From positions 98,170 to 162,169 of the forward strand of contig JADLAX010000100.1 in assembly GCA_020848035.1 (NCBI GenBank): a stretch of DNA of 64,000 bases, in the 5' to 3' direction. Below are positions 15,801-24,396 of the stretch, piece by piece (position 1 is the stretch's first letter; every line of letters starts with the position of its first letter). Source of the stretch: Anaerolineae bacterium (GTDB taxonomy: Bacteria > Chloroflexota > Anaerolineae > Promineifilales > Promineifilaceae). A model generated the notes under the pieces. That model saw only the letters and a list, made by a program, of their open reading frames with translations, did no database searches and was not told the origin of the DNA. A program made the position numbers and the translations under genes.

Positions 15801-18352
15801 AACGCCTGGTGCCTTTCATTGGCCCGATTTTGGGTCACACGCTCCAGAGCCAATGCTTCCTCTGGGTAGTCTCTTTCAAATTTCTCAGCAAGCATTGCCT
15901 CGACTTGAGAAAGAGGCTGCTGCTTGGTGGATTTAACAAACGCTTTGACATCCGCTCCGGCCTGACCTGGTACATGACTCACTATTTGCCGCACCAGGTC
16001 AAGATAATGGTTTTGCTCTATCCCGGCCGAAAGTTTGGCCGCATCCTGGCGACTATCTGAAAATAGCACCAGTTTTCGAGCTTCCTCATTTTGCGGCAGG
16101 GTACGCAGCAAAGCATCAGCTAGCACCTGGTTCATTTTGGCGAAACCAGTCACCTGATAGCCTATTGGGGATCGGGCACGCGCAGGATGGGTTACTTCGC
16201 GTAAATTCCCGTCTGGTTCCATAGGAGAACCTTCGCGATTATCACCACAGCGGGGGCAAACAATAGGAAACGGTGGTAGCTTTCCCAGCTCTTCTGGGTC
16301 GGCCTGTACGTTATATATCCAACCAGTAGGGGGAAGCGCACCCATACGCCCTAGCTGGATCTGCCCGGCTTGAGGATTTAATGTCGCTTTTTTGAACTCA
16401 AACCTAAAGTTGGCTCGATTCCAGATAAGTGAATTGTTTGGCGTGGGCGTCAAAGGCGATTTTGTGGAAGGCCAGTAAAGGCCATAATTGTCGCACCGCT
16501 TTTTAGTGTGCGCCTTATCGGGAATACCCTCCAGATTGGGAATCTCGGGGTAAAGGAACCAGCTTTGTCCGTCCGCATCAATATTGCGATAGCCTCCCAG
16601 AAAAACTTCGCCACAGGTTTGACAATAAAGCAATTCCCAAACGCGAGCCCCACATTCGCAGCGCACGCGTGGCTGCATGTAAAGTTTGCCCACGGGTCGA
16701 TTTTCAGCTCTAAATTCCGGGGCAACAGCCGAACACGCCGGATCGATGCAGGCAAAGATTCCCAACATGCTGCGGAAGAAGTTGTGAGCACGAACTGGTA
16801 ATAACGGCCGTACTTCACCGGTAAGCGGGTCTTTCGTTTTTGCCATAGTTAAGGCTGTTAGTAGACCAGCGACGGCGTGCCGGGCATCAGTGTCTTCACT
16901 CCCAAAGAGGATTTTTGCCAATTGGGAGAGGCTGCGAGTTTGTGTTTCGCCGTTCACGCGGCAGGCATCCATGACAGCGGCATGCAAGCCACTACCCACC
17001 AAAGCTGCGCCAAGCGCCAGCTCAACATTCTCTTCATTTAATCTAGGGACAAGTTTTGAAATGAGCTGCCATTGCGACGCTGGATCGATTTGATTATCTC
17101 TTTTTTGATTCTCAAAATGGAACTGAGCCAAAGCAGCCTGATGTGTTCGGTAATCGCTTTTCACAGAGGCCGCAGGCCACTGACGGTGTCCGGTAATAAT
17201 CGCAAACTGCTCCGCATCAACCCCAAAAAATTCGCGAATATATTTTCGACCCGGTTCATTGTTTTCTAACGAGGCACTGGCCGCAATAAAGCGAAGCTGA
17301 GACGGCCGTTCCCACAACCCTAACCGCATCAATAATTTCCGCAGCAAATAAGCAACCTCAGTACCCGGTGTCCCTCGGTACATATGAAGCTCATCAATCA
17401 CCAGGGTAAACAGATTACGTTCATCGCTTGCCAGCCATTGGCGCGTTTGCTCAATAATGGGAGATTCATCGTCACGCAGCAGCATGATGTTGAGCATGCT
17501 GTAGTTGGTGATCAGAATGTCGGGCGGAAAATCCTGCATATCCCACCGCGTGAGCATTTCCGCGCCATCGACCTGAGGGAAAAAATACCGCTTTTCCTCA
17601 TCGTCACGGACGTTCTCCGCTGTTTTTGCCGTATCGGCCAGGGTGCGGCGCAGTTGGTTCTGCCGATTACGGGCGTATTCTCTTTTTCCAGAAATCGGTG
17701 TTTGGCCCGTATAACGGCCAAAGTAAAAACGATTCCCCTGCCGGTTGGCCCTCAGCCAACGGCGAGCACCTGAACTATCCAGAGCCTTGCGCAGCCGCTG
17801 CATCTGGTCTTCAACAAGGGCATTCATTGGATATAAAATCAGCGCCCGAACCGCTGCCGGGCGTTGCTCATGCTGCCGTTGGGATTCATATGGTTTGCCC
17901 AGCTGCCACCATTTTTGAGTCGGTGAAGGGTGTCCCGGTTTTTCCCAGCGCCGCGATTCGTCAATTAACTGGCTAACAATTGGAATCAAGAAAGATTCTG
18001 TTTTTCCAGAACCCGTCCCAGCGGTAGTAATAACATGCTGCCCTTGCTGATAGGAGGCTACAGCCTGGAGCTGGTGTTTGTACAGTCGGGAAAATTCAAA
18101 CAAACCTTGTGGGGCAAACTCAGTTAGCTCGGTGGGAAGGTTTAGGCTTGGAACGGCCGTTGCAAAATCCTGGTCTGCATATTCATAAGGCGGCACAATC
18201 TCAATGAAAGGCTCTCGATATAACTTACCATCTCCATCTAGAAGCTGCTTTCTTTCAGCCGCCAGCTGTGGGTGACGCAGGGCAAAACGGCTGTTGATAT
18301 ACATGAAATAATGTTGTTTGAGGGTGTCAAAAACGGTGAAGGGATCGTTCAA
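12812..18352 (-). CDS. Giant DEAD/DEAH helicase with DUF1998, DruE-like
   Basis: An 1846-residue SF2 helicase. Walker A TAGTGSGKTES is at ~110-120; the DEAH-type box IDELHMYRG is near 315; the helicase C-terminal motif RVGRAGRRGSG is in the middle. Several Cys4 zinc clusters are seen (CGARVWELLYCQTCG, CPQCRRIHLHP, CGHCQSLD with CPVCG). The C-terminal DUF1998-type segment contains NGAGYASFL and CDSACYDCLKDY. This architecture and length match DruE of Druantia; DrmA of DISARM and DpdJ share the fold but are shorter, and no other DISARM or Dpd genes are here. Last gene of a three-gene operon, overlapping 18349-19227 by 4 bp. Expected to act as a DNA translocase in phage defence. Confidence 0.75.
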   Translation of the reverse strand: MNDPFTVFDTLKQHYFMYINSRFALRHPQLAAERKQLLDGDGKLYREPFIEIVPPYEYADQDFATAVPSLNLPTELTEFAPQGLFEFSRLYKHQLQAVASYQQGQHVITTAGTGSGKTESFLIPIVSQLIDESRRWEKPGHPSPTQKWWQLGKPYESQRQHEQRPAAVRALILYPMNALVEDQMQRLRKALDSSGARRWLRANRQGNRFYFGRYTGQTPISGKREYARNRQNQLRRTLADTAKTAENVRDDEEKRYFFPQVDGAEMLTRWDMQDFPPDILITNYSMLNIMLLRDDESPIIEQTRQWLASDERNLFTLVIDELHMYRGTPGTEVAYLLRKLLMRLGLWERPSQLRFIAASASLENNEPGRKYIREFFGVDAEQFAIITGHRQWPAASVKSDYRTHQAALAQFHFENQKRDNQIDPASQWQLISKLVPRLNEENVELALGAALVGSGLHAAVMDACRVNGETQTRSLSQLAKILFGSEDTDARHAVAGLLTALTMAKTKDPLTGEVRPLLPVRAHNFFRSMLGIFACIDPACSAVAPEFRAENRPVGKLYMQPRVRCECGARVWELLYCQTCGEVFLGGYRNIDADGQSWFLYPEIPNLEGIPDKAHTKKRCDNYGLYWPSTKSPLTPTPNNSLIWNRANFRFEFKKATLNPQAGQIQLGRMGALPPTGWIYNVQADPEELGKLPPFPIVCPRCGDNREGSPMEPDGNLREVTHPARARSPIGYQVTGFAKMNQVLADALLRTLPQNEEARKLVLFSDSRQDAAKLSAGIEQNHYLDLVRQIVSHVPGQAGADVKAFVKSTKQQPLSQVEAMLAEKFERDYPEEALALERVTQNRANERHQALAYRAMSRIDAPVPLVPNIRQTVERELLNLGLNPAGPDYHLRGFYEAQEWRSWTAVYDFSLALPRFRQPGEMTSEKTTFHNRLLDALLDNLVDILLTGMQGGFEGIGLGTCTFNPNFDITQHSKTVSPALLQEVCDSTIRILGGRFRFDRSTSKATGSNQPGYLKRYYEAVSKKQGIDTAILAEVVTDVLTRTETLSDQFLLKMAALHLRGAGGLYYRCPQCRRIHLHPAGGVCTDTDCLASLPTIGEPLETLLGEERNYYEYLASEEAKEPFRLHCEELTGQTNREDSQARQRWFQNVVIDNEVKLTSGVDLLSVTTTMEAGVDIGSLLAVMMSNVPPMRFNYQQRVGRAGRRGSGISFALTVCRGRSHDEFYFDHIDRITSEPPPPPYLDLERIEIVRRVLSAEALRLAFKAAIQFDDNERNTNVHGQFGRADRWDDGRKAIVVNWLENHRQEIAHIADNLLRQTPTSLRSEKNALINWIIDELPNKLDEACQNPGLTQIDLSERLANAGWLPMFGFPTRVRHLFHNLPKKPYPWPPEKGVVDRDLDIAISQFAPGSETVKDKAVYTAVGVVSYTPKGSQLETGDPFGQTVPVGLCGHCQSLDVNPDDNQVECPVCGSPSEYRQLTLTEPTGFMIDYRAKGRSFDGNFEWSPHASRPRMSAAIKADGWLEVGNARIWAKRPQDIYAINDNNGEQFAFQPYDGGYVVAKAFPEHSPAVPEEVEEPLFHSLASITRTDVLLVGLRNKHQNTHLNFSPAPIHRNDISHIGRRAAWYSFGFFLRSAAAKRLDVDVNELRVGLRTFREDNAGIGAELFLADTLQNGAGYASFLGQPDEFRQLLDYMIDDENGYQLATAVHQKNCDSACYDCLKDYSNMVYHGLLDWRLAMDMARYARNGILPDLSKSYWAGMAEKFVDSFCDAFGWERAGYGGLPCAETRHSREVILPAHPLWSMDPSSLFPSLRAAVSAIEIKGFTYYCADVFNLARRPALFDAMEQF

Positions 18353-19227
18353 TGCCTGCCTTCCTGATGCAACTTATGCAGCAGATGGCCCGCCACTTCT
18401 GGGGGAATCTGCGAATAGATATGCTGAAACTGAACAAATTGGGGCAAGGCGCCAGAACAAAGTGTTGCGGCTCGGGCAAACAGCGGGGGCAAAATGGAGC
18501 TGGCGGGAACAGTTAAGGTTTCAGCAGCGGGATTATAGTCAAAAGCCACACGGTTATGCTGATGAAGCCAAATAAAAATGCCAATATATACCGGCGTTTT
18601 CAGTGTGGTTCCATTCAGTTTCAGCCGGTAATCGCGATGAAAATGCGTATATCGGTAAAAGCCTGGGGCGCTATCATCTTCGACTTCCAGCCAGCGCAGC
18701 AGCGCTTCACTGTAGCGCTCTGTTTTGTACCCGCGTGGCGCAGACTCCTCAGGACATAGCGTCAAATATTGAGACACATCGGGCAGAACCTCTAACAATC
18801 TTTGCGCTGCATCCACCTGGCTGTTTAGATTCAGCCTGCTGGCCAACTGCTCACCGACAGTTGTCGAAGGGGCCGTTACGGAAACAACATCTGGCCCTTT
18901 CTCTTGGGTTTGAATCGTCATTTCACAATCTAATCGTTCACACCACTCGGCCAGGTTTTTGAGCAGTTTTGGGGACCGCCGTCCACACAGCACGCCTTTA
19001 AGCTGATCTGGGCGTTTGAGCCAAGCAATGGTAGGCTCGCAAACAGACCAGCGCATATCCCCTTCAAATGAAAACTCAGCATGCCCCAGGGAGCTTAAAT
19101 GACGCGCCTTAACTGATCGATATAGTTCGTCCTCTTCGCTTGAAAGATAATCCAGCGCTTGCCGAAATTGTGCCCAGCGACCCTGCCCTAGCTCACTTAA
19201 ATAGTCCAAAAGCAAGTTGTCATTCAT
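18349..19227 (-). CDS. Unrecognised middle gene of the DruE-like operon
   Basis: 292 residues, with no membrane segment, no nucleotide-binding motif and no family I recognise. It overlaps its neighbours by 4 bp on each side (ATGA type), so the three proteins are probably made in fixed proportion and work together. The C-terminal half contains YTHFHRDYRLKLNG and a hydrophobic stretch IYIGIFIWLHQHNRVAF-like that is too short and mixed for a sure membrane helix. Together with the upstream 705-residue protein the total (997) would suit a split version of a large helicase partner such as DruH; this is a guess from size and position. Confidence 0.6.
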   Translation of the reverse strand: MNDNLLLDYLSELGQGRWAQFRQALDYLSSEEDELYRSVKARHLSSLGHAEFSFEGDMRWSVCEPTIAWLKRPDQLKGVLCGRRSPKLLKNLAEWCERLDCEMTIQTQEKGPDVVSVTAPSTTVGEQLASRLNLNSQVDAAQRLLEVLPDVSQYLTLCPEESAPRGYKTERYSEALLRWLEVEDDSAPGFYRYTHFHRDYRLKLNGTTLKTPVYIGIFIWLHQHNRVAFDYNPAAETLTVPASSILPPLFARAATLCSGALPQFVQFQHIYSQIPPEVAGHLLHKLHQEGRH

Positions 19228-21341
19228 CGCAAGCTCCGAGCGACCTCACCATAGTGAAGCCATATCTTGGCCCAGCGACGATGCTTCGCACCCAGCTTGC
19301 GGGACAAATTTCGCTTACTGGCCCAATGGACCCAGCCCTCCATATTTTCTGGTGATTCAATAGTGCTTATGGCTTTTTCTGGCTCGCCAAACGGCCGTAA
19401 CGTCACGTTTTTCCGATGCGAAATGGTAATAAGCCACTGCGGACAAAAAGGCACCTGAACCTTATACCCTTGCAGATAATCCCCTGCCTGCCATTCTGGT
19501 AATGCGGTTGGCAGCTCAGGTTCAAAAATTTCTCCTGGTGAACGCCCCAAAATAAGGTACTGCCTGGCACCGTAGGGCAAGATAACGGAATAAATTCGTG
19601 CCGGCGGCGGATCCTTGGGGGAATGAAGAATGTGGGTGCCAGAAATAATAATTGTCCCAGAAGAAATGTTCTCTGCCGCGGGCAGTTCAGAGAGGGTCAA
19701 AGACAACGGTTCAAAGCTTGTATCATTCGTTCGCGCAAAAGCGTAGCCCCAGCGGGGCAAACGGTCAGTGGCTAATAAATTGTTGCCCGGATTGCTAATG
19801 GCAAATGTCGCCTTCCGCTCGCCAATTTGCAGCGTGTGGTTTCCCTCTGCCAGGTTGTAAGTACGTAAGTCGATCACTTGGGTGCCAGAAACGGCCGTTT
19901 CAACTTCACGCCCGTTCAAAAGGAGCGGCATAGGAACCTCTGTAGAAATAATGGCCTCGGGTTCACCCCCTTTTAGCCAAACGCCCCGCTTTAACGTTAA
20001 GCCGCCGGAAAGTCGGATGCCTGCTTGTGACGTTGGAATCAGGCATTCCAGTTCTTCTTGGACTACGTGGGAGGTTTTTGTGATCCGCACATTGGTAAAG
20101 CATATCCAATTTGAATAGATTGCATTACGACTAGAAAGCATCGTCCAGCCGGGATCTGCATTTTGTTTTAGATATGTTTCTACCGTACCCTGTATGGATT
20201 GATGGCACAAAAGAAGGTGCTTCTCGCCAAGCGTGACGCGACTACAGGCTAACCATCCTCCTAATTCTGAATTCATATCCTGACGCAAAGAGACCAGGCG
20301 AGTATTGGCCAGCTTGAAATGGTAACGGCCGTTTTGCAGCTCAATGGGCCGTCGCGTTAACCACTGGGCCAGATAACACGTTCCTAACGGTTGAAACCAT
20401 TCCGATCTCCCTTCGCGAACAAGCGTTTCGGAACCATAAACCCCCTCAGGAAAATCTAACGGAGCACGGGGGTGGAGCGCCAGTTCAAAGCTGCGGCGGT
20501 TTAACTGAAAAAACTGAAGAACAATTTCGGCCGTACGTGTACCATCCCGGCGAATTGTTTTACTGCCATCCCAGTTTTGGTAATAGTATAGCGCCATATC
20601 GGCCACGGCCTGGATATGTTCTTTTCTATTGGCTTCGAAGACAAGCTTGAGCTGCTTTGAAAAGGAGCAGGTGGTTCGACTGACCCAAATTCCCAACTGC
20701 TGCTTGAAAAATGCGGAATCAATATTTTCCTCGCCGGGTTGGAGGCCACACCAATGGTAGAAATCTGCCAGTTCATCAATGTCCGTACGTCGCATCAACG
20801 CTTGGGAGATAGGATAGCCAACGTGTCGTTTGTAAAGGGTGTTAGTTGCAGTGGGCAGGCCAAGCTTGCCTTGCAGGTCTTCTTTTAACCAATCGTGTAA
20901 GCGTTCCCATATTTTCTCAAATTCATCAAATCCAGGTGGTTGGCCTCGGCGCGATAGGCACAGCAATTCATTTAAACGAACGTAATAGTTGCTGCTGGTA
21001 ACCTCTAAAGAATCATCCACGTTCATTTCGGTGGCTGCCAGAACACAAAGGCTTAACAAGCCAATGAACGGTGGGGGCGTAGTGGGATCACTCTTTAACT
21101 TTGTTTCCCAAAGGCGCCAGTGGAAGAACTTAAAGAAAGGTTGGGCTTTATCGACCTTAAACAATATTCGCGATTTCACAGCTTGAATAAAATCTTCGCG
21201 AGCGGTTTCGGGCGAGAGCGAATACTCTAGCGCAATCTCCTGTAAACATTGGTGATCCACAAAAAGGTAGACAGGTTTATGAGCTTGCTGAACGTTGAAG
21301 AACTTCGCTGATATGGCACGATTCCAATCATCATAGTCCAT
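19224..21341 (-). CDS. Unrecognised first gene of the DruE-like operon, 705 residues
   Basis: Large soluble protein. The N-terminal half is alpha-helical and rich in W/F/Y (e.g. FFKFFHWRLWETKL), with a Cys-containing region around residues 95-215. The C-terminal ~300 residues look beta-rich, with LSGGLTLKRGVWLKGGEPE and ILGRSPGEIFEPELP segments that resemble Ig-like or jelly-roll modules. No catalytic motif is recognised. It lies first in the operon, about 210 bp from the divergent hsdR, and its stop overlaps the next start. Likely a substrate-sensing or scaffold subunit for the helicase; inference from operon only. Confidence 0.6.
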   Translation of the reverse strand: MDYDDWNRAISAKFFNVQQAHKPVYLFVDHQCLQEIALEYSLSPETAREDFIQAVKSRILFKVDKAQPFFKFFHWRLWETKLKSDPTTPPPFIGLLSLCVLAATEMNVDDSLEVTSSNYYVRLNELLCLSRRGQPPGFDEFEKIWERLHDWLKEDLQGKLGLPTATNTLYKRHVGYPISQALMRRTDIDELADFYHWCGLQPGEENIDSAFFKQQLGIWVSRTTCSFSKQLKLVFEANRKEHIQAVADMALYYYQNWDGSKTIRRDGTRTAEIVLQFFQLNRRSFELALHPRAPLDFPEGVYGSETLVREGRSEWFQPLGTCYLAQWLTRRPIELQNGRYHFKLANTRLVSLRQDMNSELGGWLACSRVTLGEKHLLLCHQSIQGTVETYLKQNADPGWTMLSSRNAIYSNWICFTNVRITKTSHVVQEELECLIPTSQAGIRLSGGLTLKRGVWLKGGEPEAIISTEVPMPLLLNGREVETAVSGTQVIDLRTYNLAEGNHTLQIGERKATFAISNPGNNLLATDRLPRWGYAFARTNDTSFEPLSLTLSELPAAENISSGTIIISGTHILHSPKDPPPARIYSVILPYGARQYLILGRSPGEIFEPELPTALPEWQAGDYLQGYKVQVPFCPQWLITISHRKNVTLRPFGEPEKAISTIESPENMEGWVHWASKRNLSRKLGAKHRRWAKIWLHYGEVARSLR

Positions 21342-21567
21342 GATCTGAAAGTTTACGGGTAGTTCCTGATAATCTTTCTTACAATCTTTGCATTGCTTTT
21401 AGTTTCCATATATTGAGGTAGTCATCCAGGAAATTGCCTCAATTCCGAAGCGAAGCTTTAGAAAAGACCGCGCGATTGATGGCAGATTTTGGTACCGTAA
21501 GATGGAATTTCCAACTGAATTGTGTATCATATAAAAATTATCGTGCAAACTGTTGGAAGAAACCGAA

Positions 21568-24372
21568 ATGGCTTACCTCAACGAAGCAGAAACCCGCCTT
21601 AACCTAATTGATCCTGCTCTTCTCAAAGCTGGTTGGGATGTTGAGAATATAGAACAGGTTGGAATAGAAATCCCTGTAGATAAGAGCATGACGGCCGTTC
21701 AGTGGCAGGCGGCTCTAAAAGAGCTGCGCGAAGCTAGAGCTGCGTACAATGCAACCGTACCGCGCGGCATTAGTGATTATTTATTGTATGAACCCAATGG
21801 GGATGTCATTGCCGTGGTTGAAGCAAAAAAGACCACAATTGAACCCCAATTCGCCAGAACCCAAACCGCTTTTTACGTCGAAGAAATTAGTAAACTTCAG
21901 AGTTTTCGCCCGTTTGCCTTCATGACCAACGGACATGAAATTCGTTTTTGGGATGTAGGCAACGAAAATGATCGATTGGTGCATGGCTTTTTCACATTGG
22001 ATGATTTATTGCGACTCAAACATGCGCGGCTAGCGAAACGGCCGTTAGCCTCAATCTCTATTAATCCCGATATTACGGATCGGCTTTACCAACAGGAAGC
22101 CATTAGGCGGGTGGCTGAGGTGTTTGAGGACAAGAAAAAGCGTCGGGCCTTATTAGTCATGGCTACGGGAACTGGCAAGACCCGGACGGCAATGTCTCTG
22201 ATAGATATCTTTATGCAGAGCAGCCAGGCCCGCCATATTTTGTTTGTAGCTGACCGACGAGCGTTGGTACAGCAGGCAATGGATGACGGGTTCAAAGCCT
22301 TCTTTCCTGAAGAACCTATTGATCGCATTTATACACACCATATAGATAAAACGAAACGGCTGTTTGTTGTCAGTTTACAAACGCTGGTCAACTGCTTTGA
22401 ACGTTTTTCCCCAGGTTTTTTCGACCTTATTGTCGTTGACGAGGTGCATCGCTCTATTTTTAATAAATATCGCGAGCCGTTGGATTATTTTGATGCCCGT
22501 TTAGTCGGTCTAACCGCCACACCGGCTAACTTTATTGAGCGAAACACCTTTACCATGTTTGGCTGCGAAGATGGTATACCAACCTTCTTGTACAGTTTTG
22601 AAGAAGCTGTTGCCTCTCCCCAAAAATATTTAGTCGATTTTGTCCTGTATAAGGCTAACACGAAGATTCAGCGAACAGGTATCCGAGGTCTGGATTTAAG
22701 CGAAGAAGAGCAAAATATGCTCAAGGAACAAGGACTAGAGCCGGACGAAATTAACTTTGAAGGCAGTGACCTGGAAAAACGTGTCAGCAACTTAGACACC
22801 ATTCGGCAGCAATGGGCCGAATTTATGTATGTCTGCGACTGGGATGAATCGGGACAGCTTCCAGCCAAGACTATCGTATTTGCCTTAACGCAAGACCACG
22901 CCGTTCGTCTGGCGAATGTTTTTAAGGAAATGTACCCTCAATTTGTCGATTTGGTTGAGGTCGTTACGCATAAATCCCAATACAAAGGGCGGCTAATCAA
23001 GAAGTTCAAGCAAGAGGAGCTGCCGCGTATCGCCATATCGGTAGACATGCTAGACACCGGCGTTGATGTGCCCGAGGTGATGAACCTGGTGTTTATGAAG
23101 CCGGTTATGTCCTACATCAAGCTGTGGCAGATGATTGGTCGAGGCACGCGCAGCCAGGCGGCTGTGAAATATCCCCACCGGCTGCCTGGAGGCAAAAAGG
23201 CAGAGTTCCTGATTCTGGATTTCTGGGAAAATGAGTTTAACCGTGATCCGCAGCAGGAAATCGAAAACACGGCCGTTCCCGTCCTGGTCACCCTCTTCAA
23301 CACTCGCTTAAAGCTGCTGGATGCGCTGGACAGACACAGCGAAGCTTTTCAGCAGACGGTAAACGATTTGCGGGACATGATTGCCCAAATACCTTTGGAC
23401 TCCTTTACGGTAAAGAAGGTGTACCACAAGATTGAGGCGGCCTGGGCAGAGCAGTTTTGGCGCTATTTGTCGGCCGATAAGCTAAACCTACTGCGATATG
23501 AGGTAGCGCCACTGCTGCGCGAAGTGCCCTCGGTAGATGTGCAGGCCGCCACCTTTGCCAGTAAGATAGAACGGTTAAAGTTACAGCAAGCAAGTGGCAA
23601 AAATATTCAGGCCACAGCCGAATCCATTGCTGAGGACGCCTCCCGTTTATCCGATACAGTTCTGCCCAAATCAGAACAGAGAGCAGCGCGCGATTTTGCC
23701 ATTTCTGGCGACCTACTGACCGCCACGCCCGCGCAGCTGACCAACGTAATAAACCAACTGTCTGACCAAATGAAGAAGCGTGAAGCCCGTATTCGCTCAT
23801 TCTTGACGATTGATTTGAAAGATGTCATGGAACGGCGCAGCTACGTCTTTTTGTATGATCAGCAGCGGCCAGTATACGTAGATGAGTACCAGGAACGGGT
23901 AAACAACAAAGTGCTGGATTTAGTGGCAGGGCACCCGGTGATAGAAGCAATTGAAAACGGCCGTTCCGTATCCGATGACGAACTGCTAGACCTTGAACGC
24001 ACCCTGCGTCAGGAGCTGGGCCGTGAGCCATTATTACTTACAGAGAGCAAGATCAAGCTTGCCTACCGCGAAGATGTGGACAGCTTTATGGCATTTGTAC
24101 GGGAGCTGCTAGGGATTGATGGCATCCCTGATTACGCTGAACTGGTTGATAGACAGTTCAAAGCATTTGCAGAAAAAAGCCGTTTGAATGCAACTCAACT
24201 CCGCTTCTTGCGTGCAGTGCAAAGCGTTTTCCTGGAACAAAGACGGCTCGTTTTGGCTGATTTATATGAAGCGCCGCCACTACAGGCGTTTGGCATGGAT
24301 GCGGTAGAAAAATTCTTTGATACAGACCAGCAGCAAGCAATTTTGAAATTTACAAATACATTAACAATGTAG
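21568..24372 (+). CDS. hsdR: Type I restriction endonuclease, R subunit
   Basis: 934 residues. The N-terminal PD-(D/E)xK nuclease is seen as YLLYEPNGD followed by VIAVVEAKK. The SF2 translocase has Walker A MATGTGKTRTA, the box VVDEVHRS, SAT-like LTATPANF, and motif VI QMIGRGTRSQ. The C-terminal helical domain ends at TNTLTM. ATG at 21568 preferred over the TTG at 21553 because GGAAG is suitably placed. This subunit cleaves and pumps DNA when bound to the HsdM/HsdS methylase. hsdM and hsdS lie 2.6 kb downstream, separated by two membrane-protein genes, an unusual gene order. Divergently transcribed from the DruE-like operon. Confidence 0.93.
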   Translation: MAYLNEAETRLNLIDPALLKAGWDVENIEQVGIEIPVDKSMTAVQWQAALKELREARAAYNATVPRGISDYLLYEPNGDVIAVVEAKKTTIEPQFARTQTAFYVEEISKLQSFRPFAFMTNGHEIRFWDVGNENDRLVHGFFTLDDLLRLKHARLAKRPLASISINPDITDRLYQQEAIRRVAEVFEDKKKRRALLVMATGTGKTRTAMSLIDIFMQSSQARHILFVADRRALVQQAMDDGFKAFFPEEPIDRIYTHHIDKTKRLFVVSLQTLVNCFERFSPGFFDLIVVDEVHRSIFNKYREPLDYFDARLVGLTATPANFIERNTFTMFGCEDGIPTFLYSFEEAVASPQKYLVDFVLYKANTKIQRTGIRGLDLSEEEQNMLKEQGLEPDEINFEGSDLEKRVSNLDTIRQQWAEFMYVCDWDESGQLPAKTIVFALTQDHAVRLANVFKEMYPQFVDLVEVVTHKSQYKGRLIKKFKQEELPRIAISVDMLDTGVDVPEVMNLVFMKPVMSYIKLWQMIGRGTRSQAAVKYPHRLPGGKKAEFLILDFWENEFNRDPQQEIENTAVPVLVTLFNTRLKLLDALDRHSEAFQQTVNDLRDMIAQIPLDSFTVKKVYHKIEAAWAEQFWRYLSADKLNLLRYEVAPLLREVPSVDVQAATFASKIERLKLQQASGKNIQATAESIAEDASRLSDTVLPKSEQRAARDFAISGDLLTATPAQLTNVINQLSDQMKKREARIRSFLTIDLKDVMERRSYVFLYDQQRPVYVDEYQERVNNKVLDLVAGHPVIEAIENGRSVSDDELLDLERTLRQELGREPLLLTESKIKLAYREDVDSFMAFVRELLGIDGIPDYAELVDRQFKAFAEKSRLNATQLRFLRAVQSVFLEQRRLVLADLYEAPPLQAFGMDAVEKFFDTDQQQAILKFTNTLTM

Positions 24373-24396
24373 GTTAGGGCAATAATCATTCAAACC

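Noticed and set aside
12812..21341. DISARM or Dpd (7-deazaguanine) system
   Set aside because: The helicase fold is shared, but no DrmB, DrmC, methylase, DpdA/TGT or queuosine-type genes are nearby.
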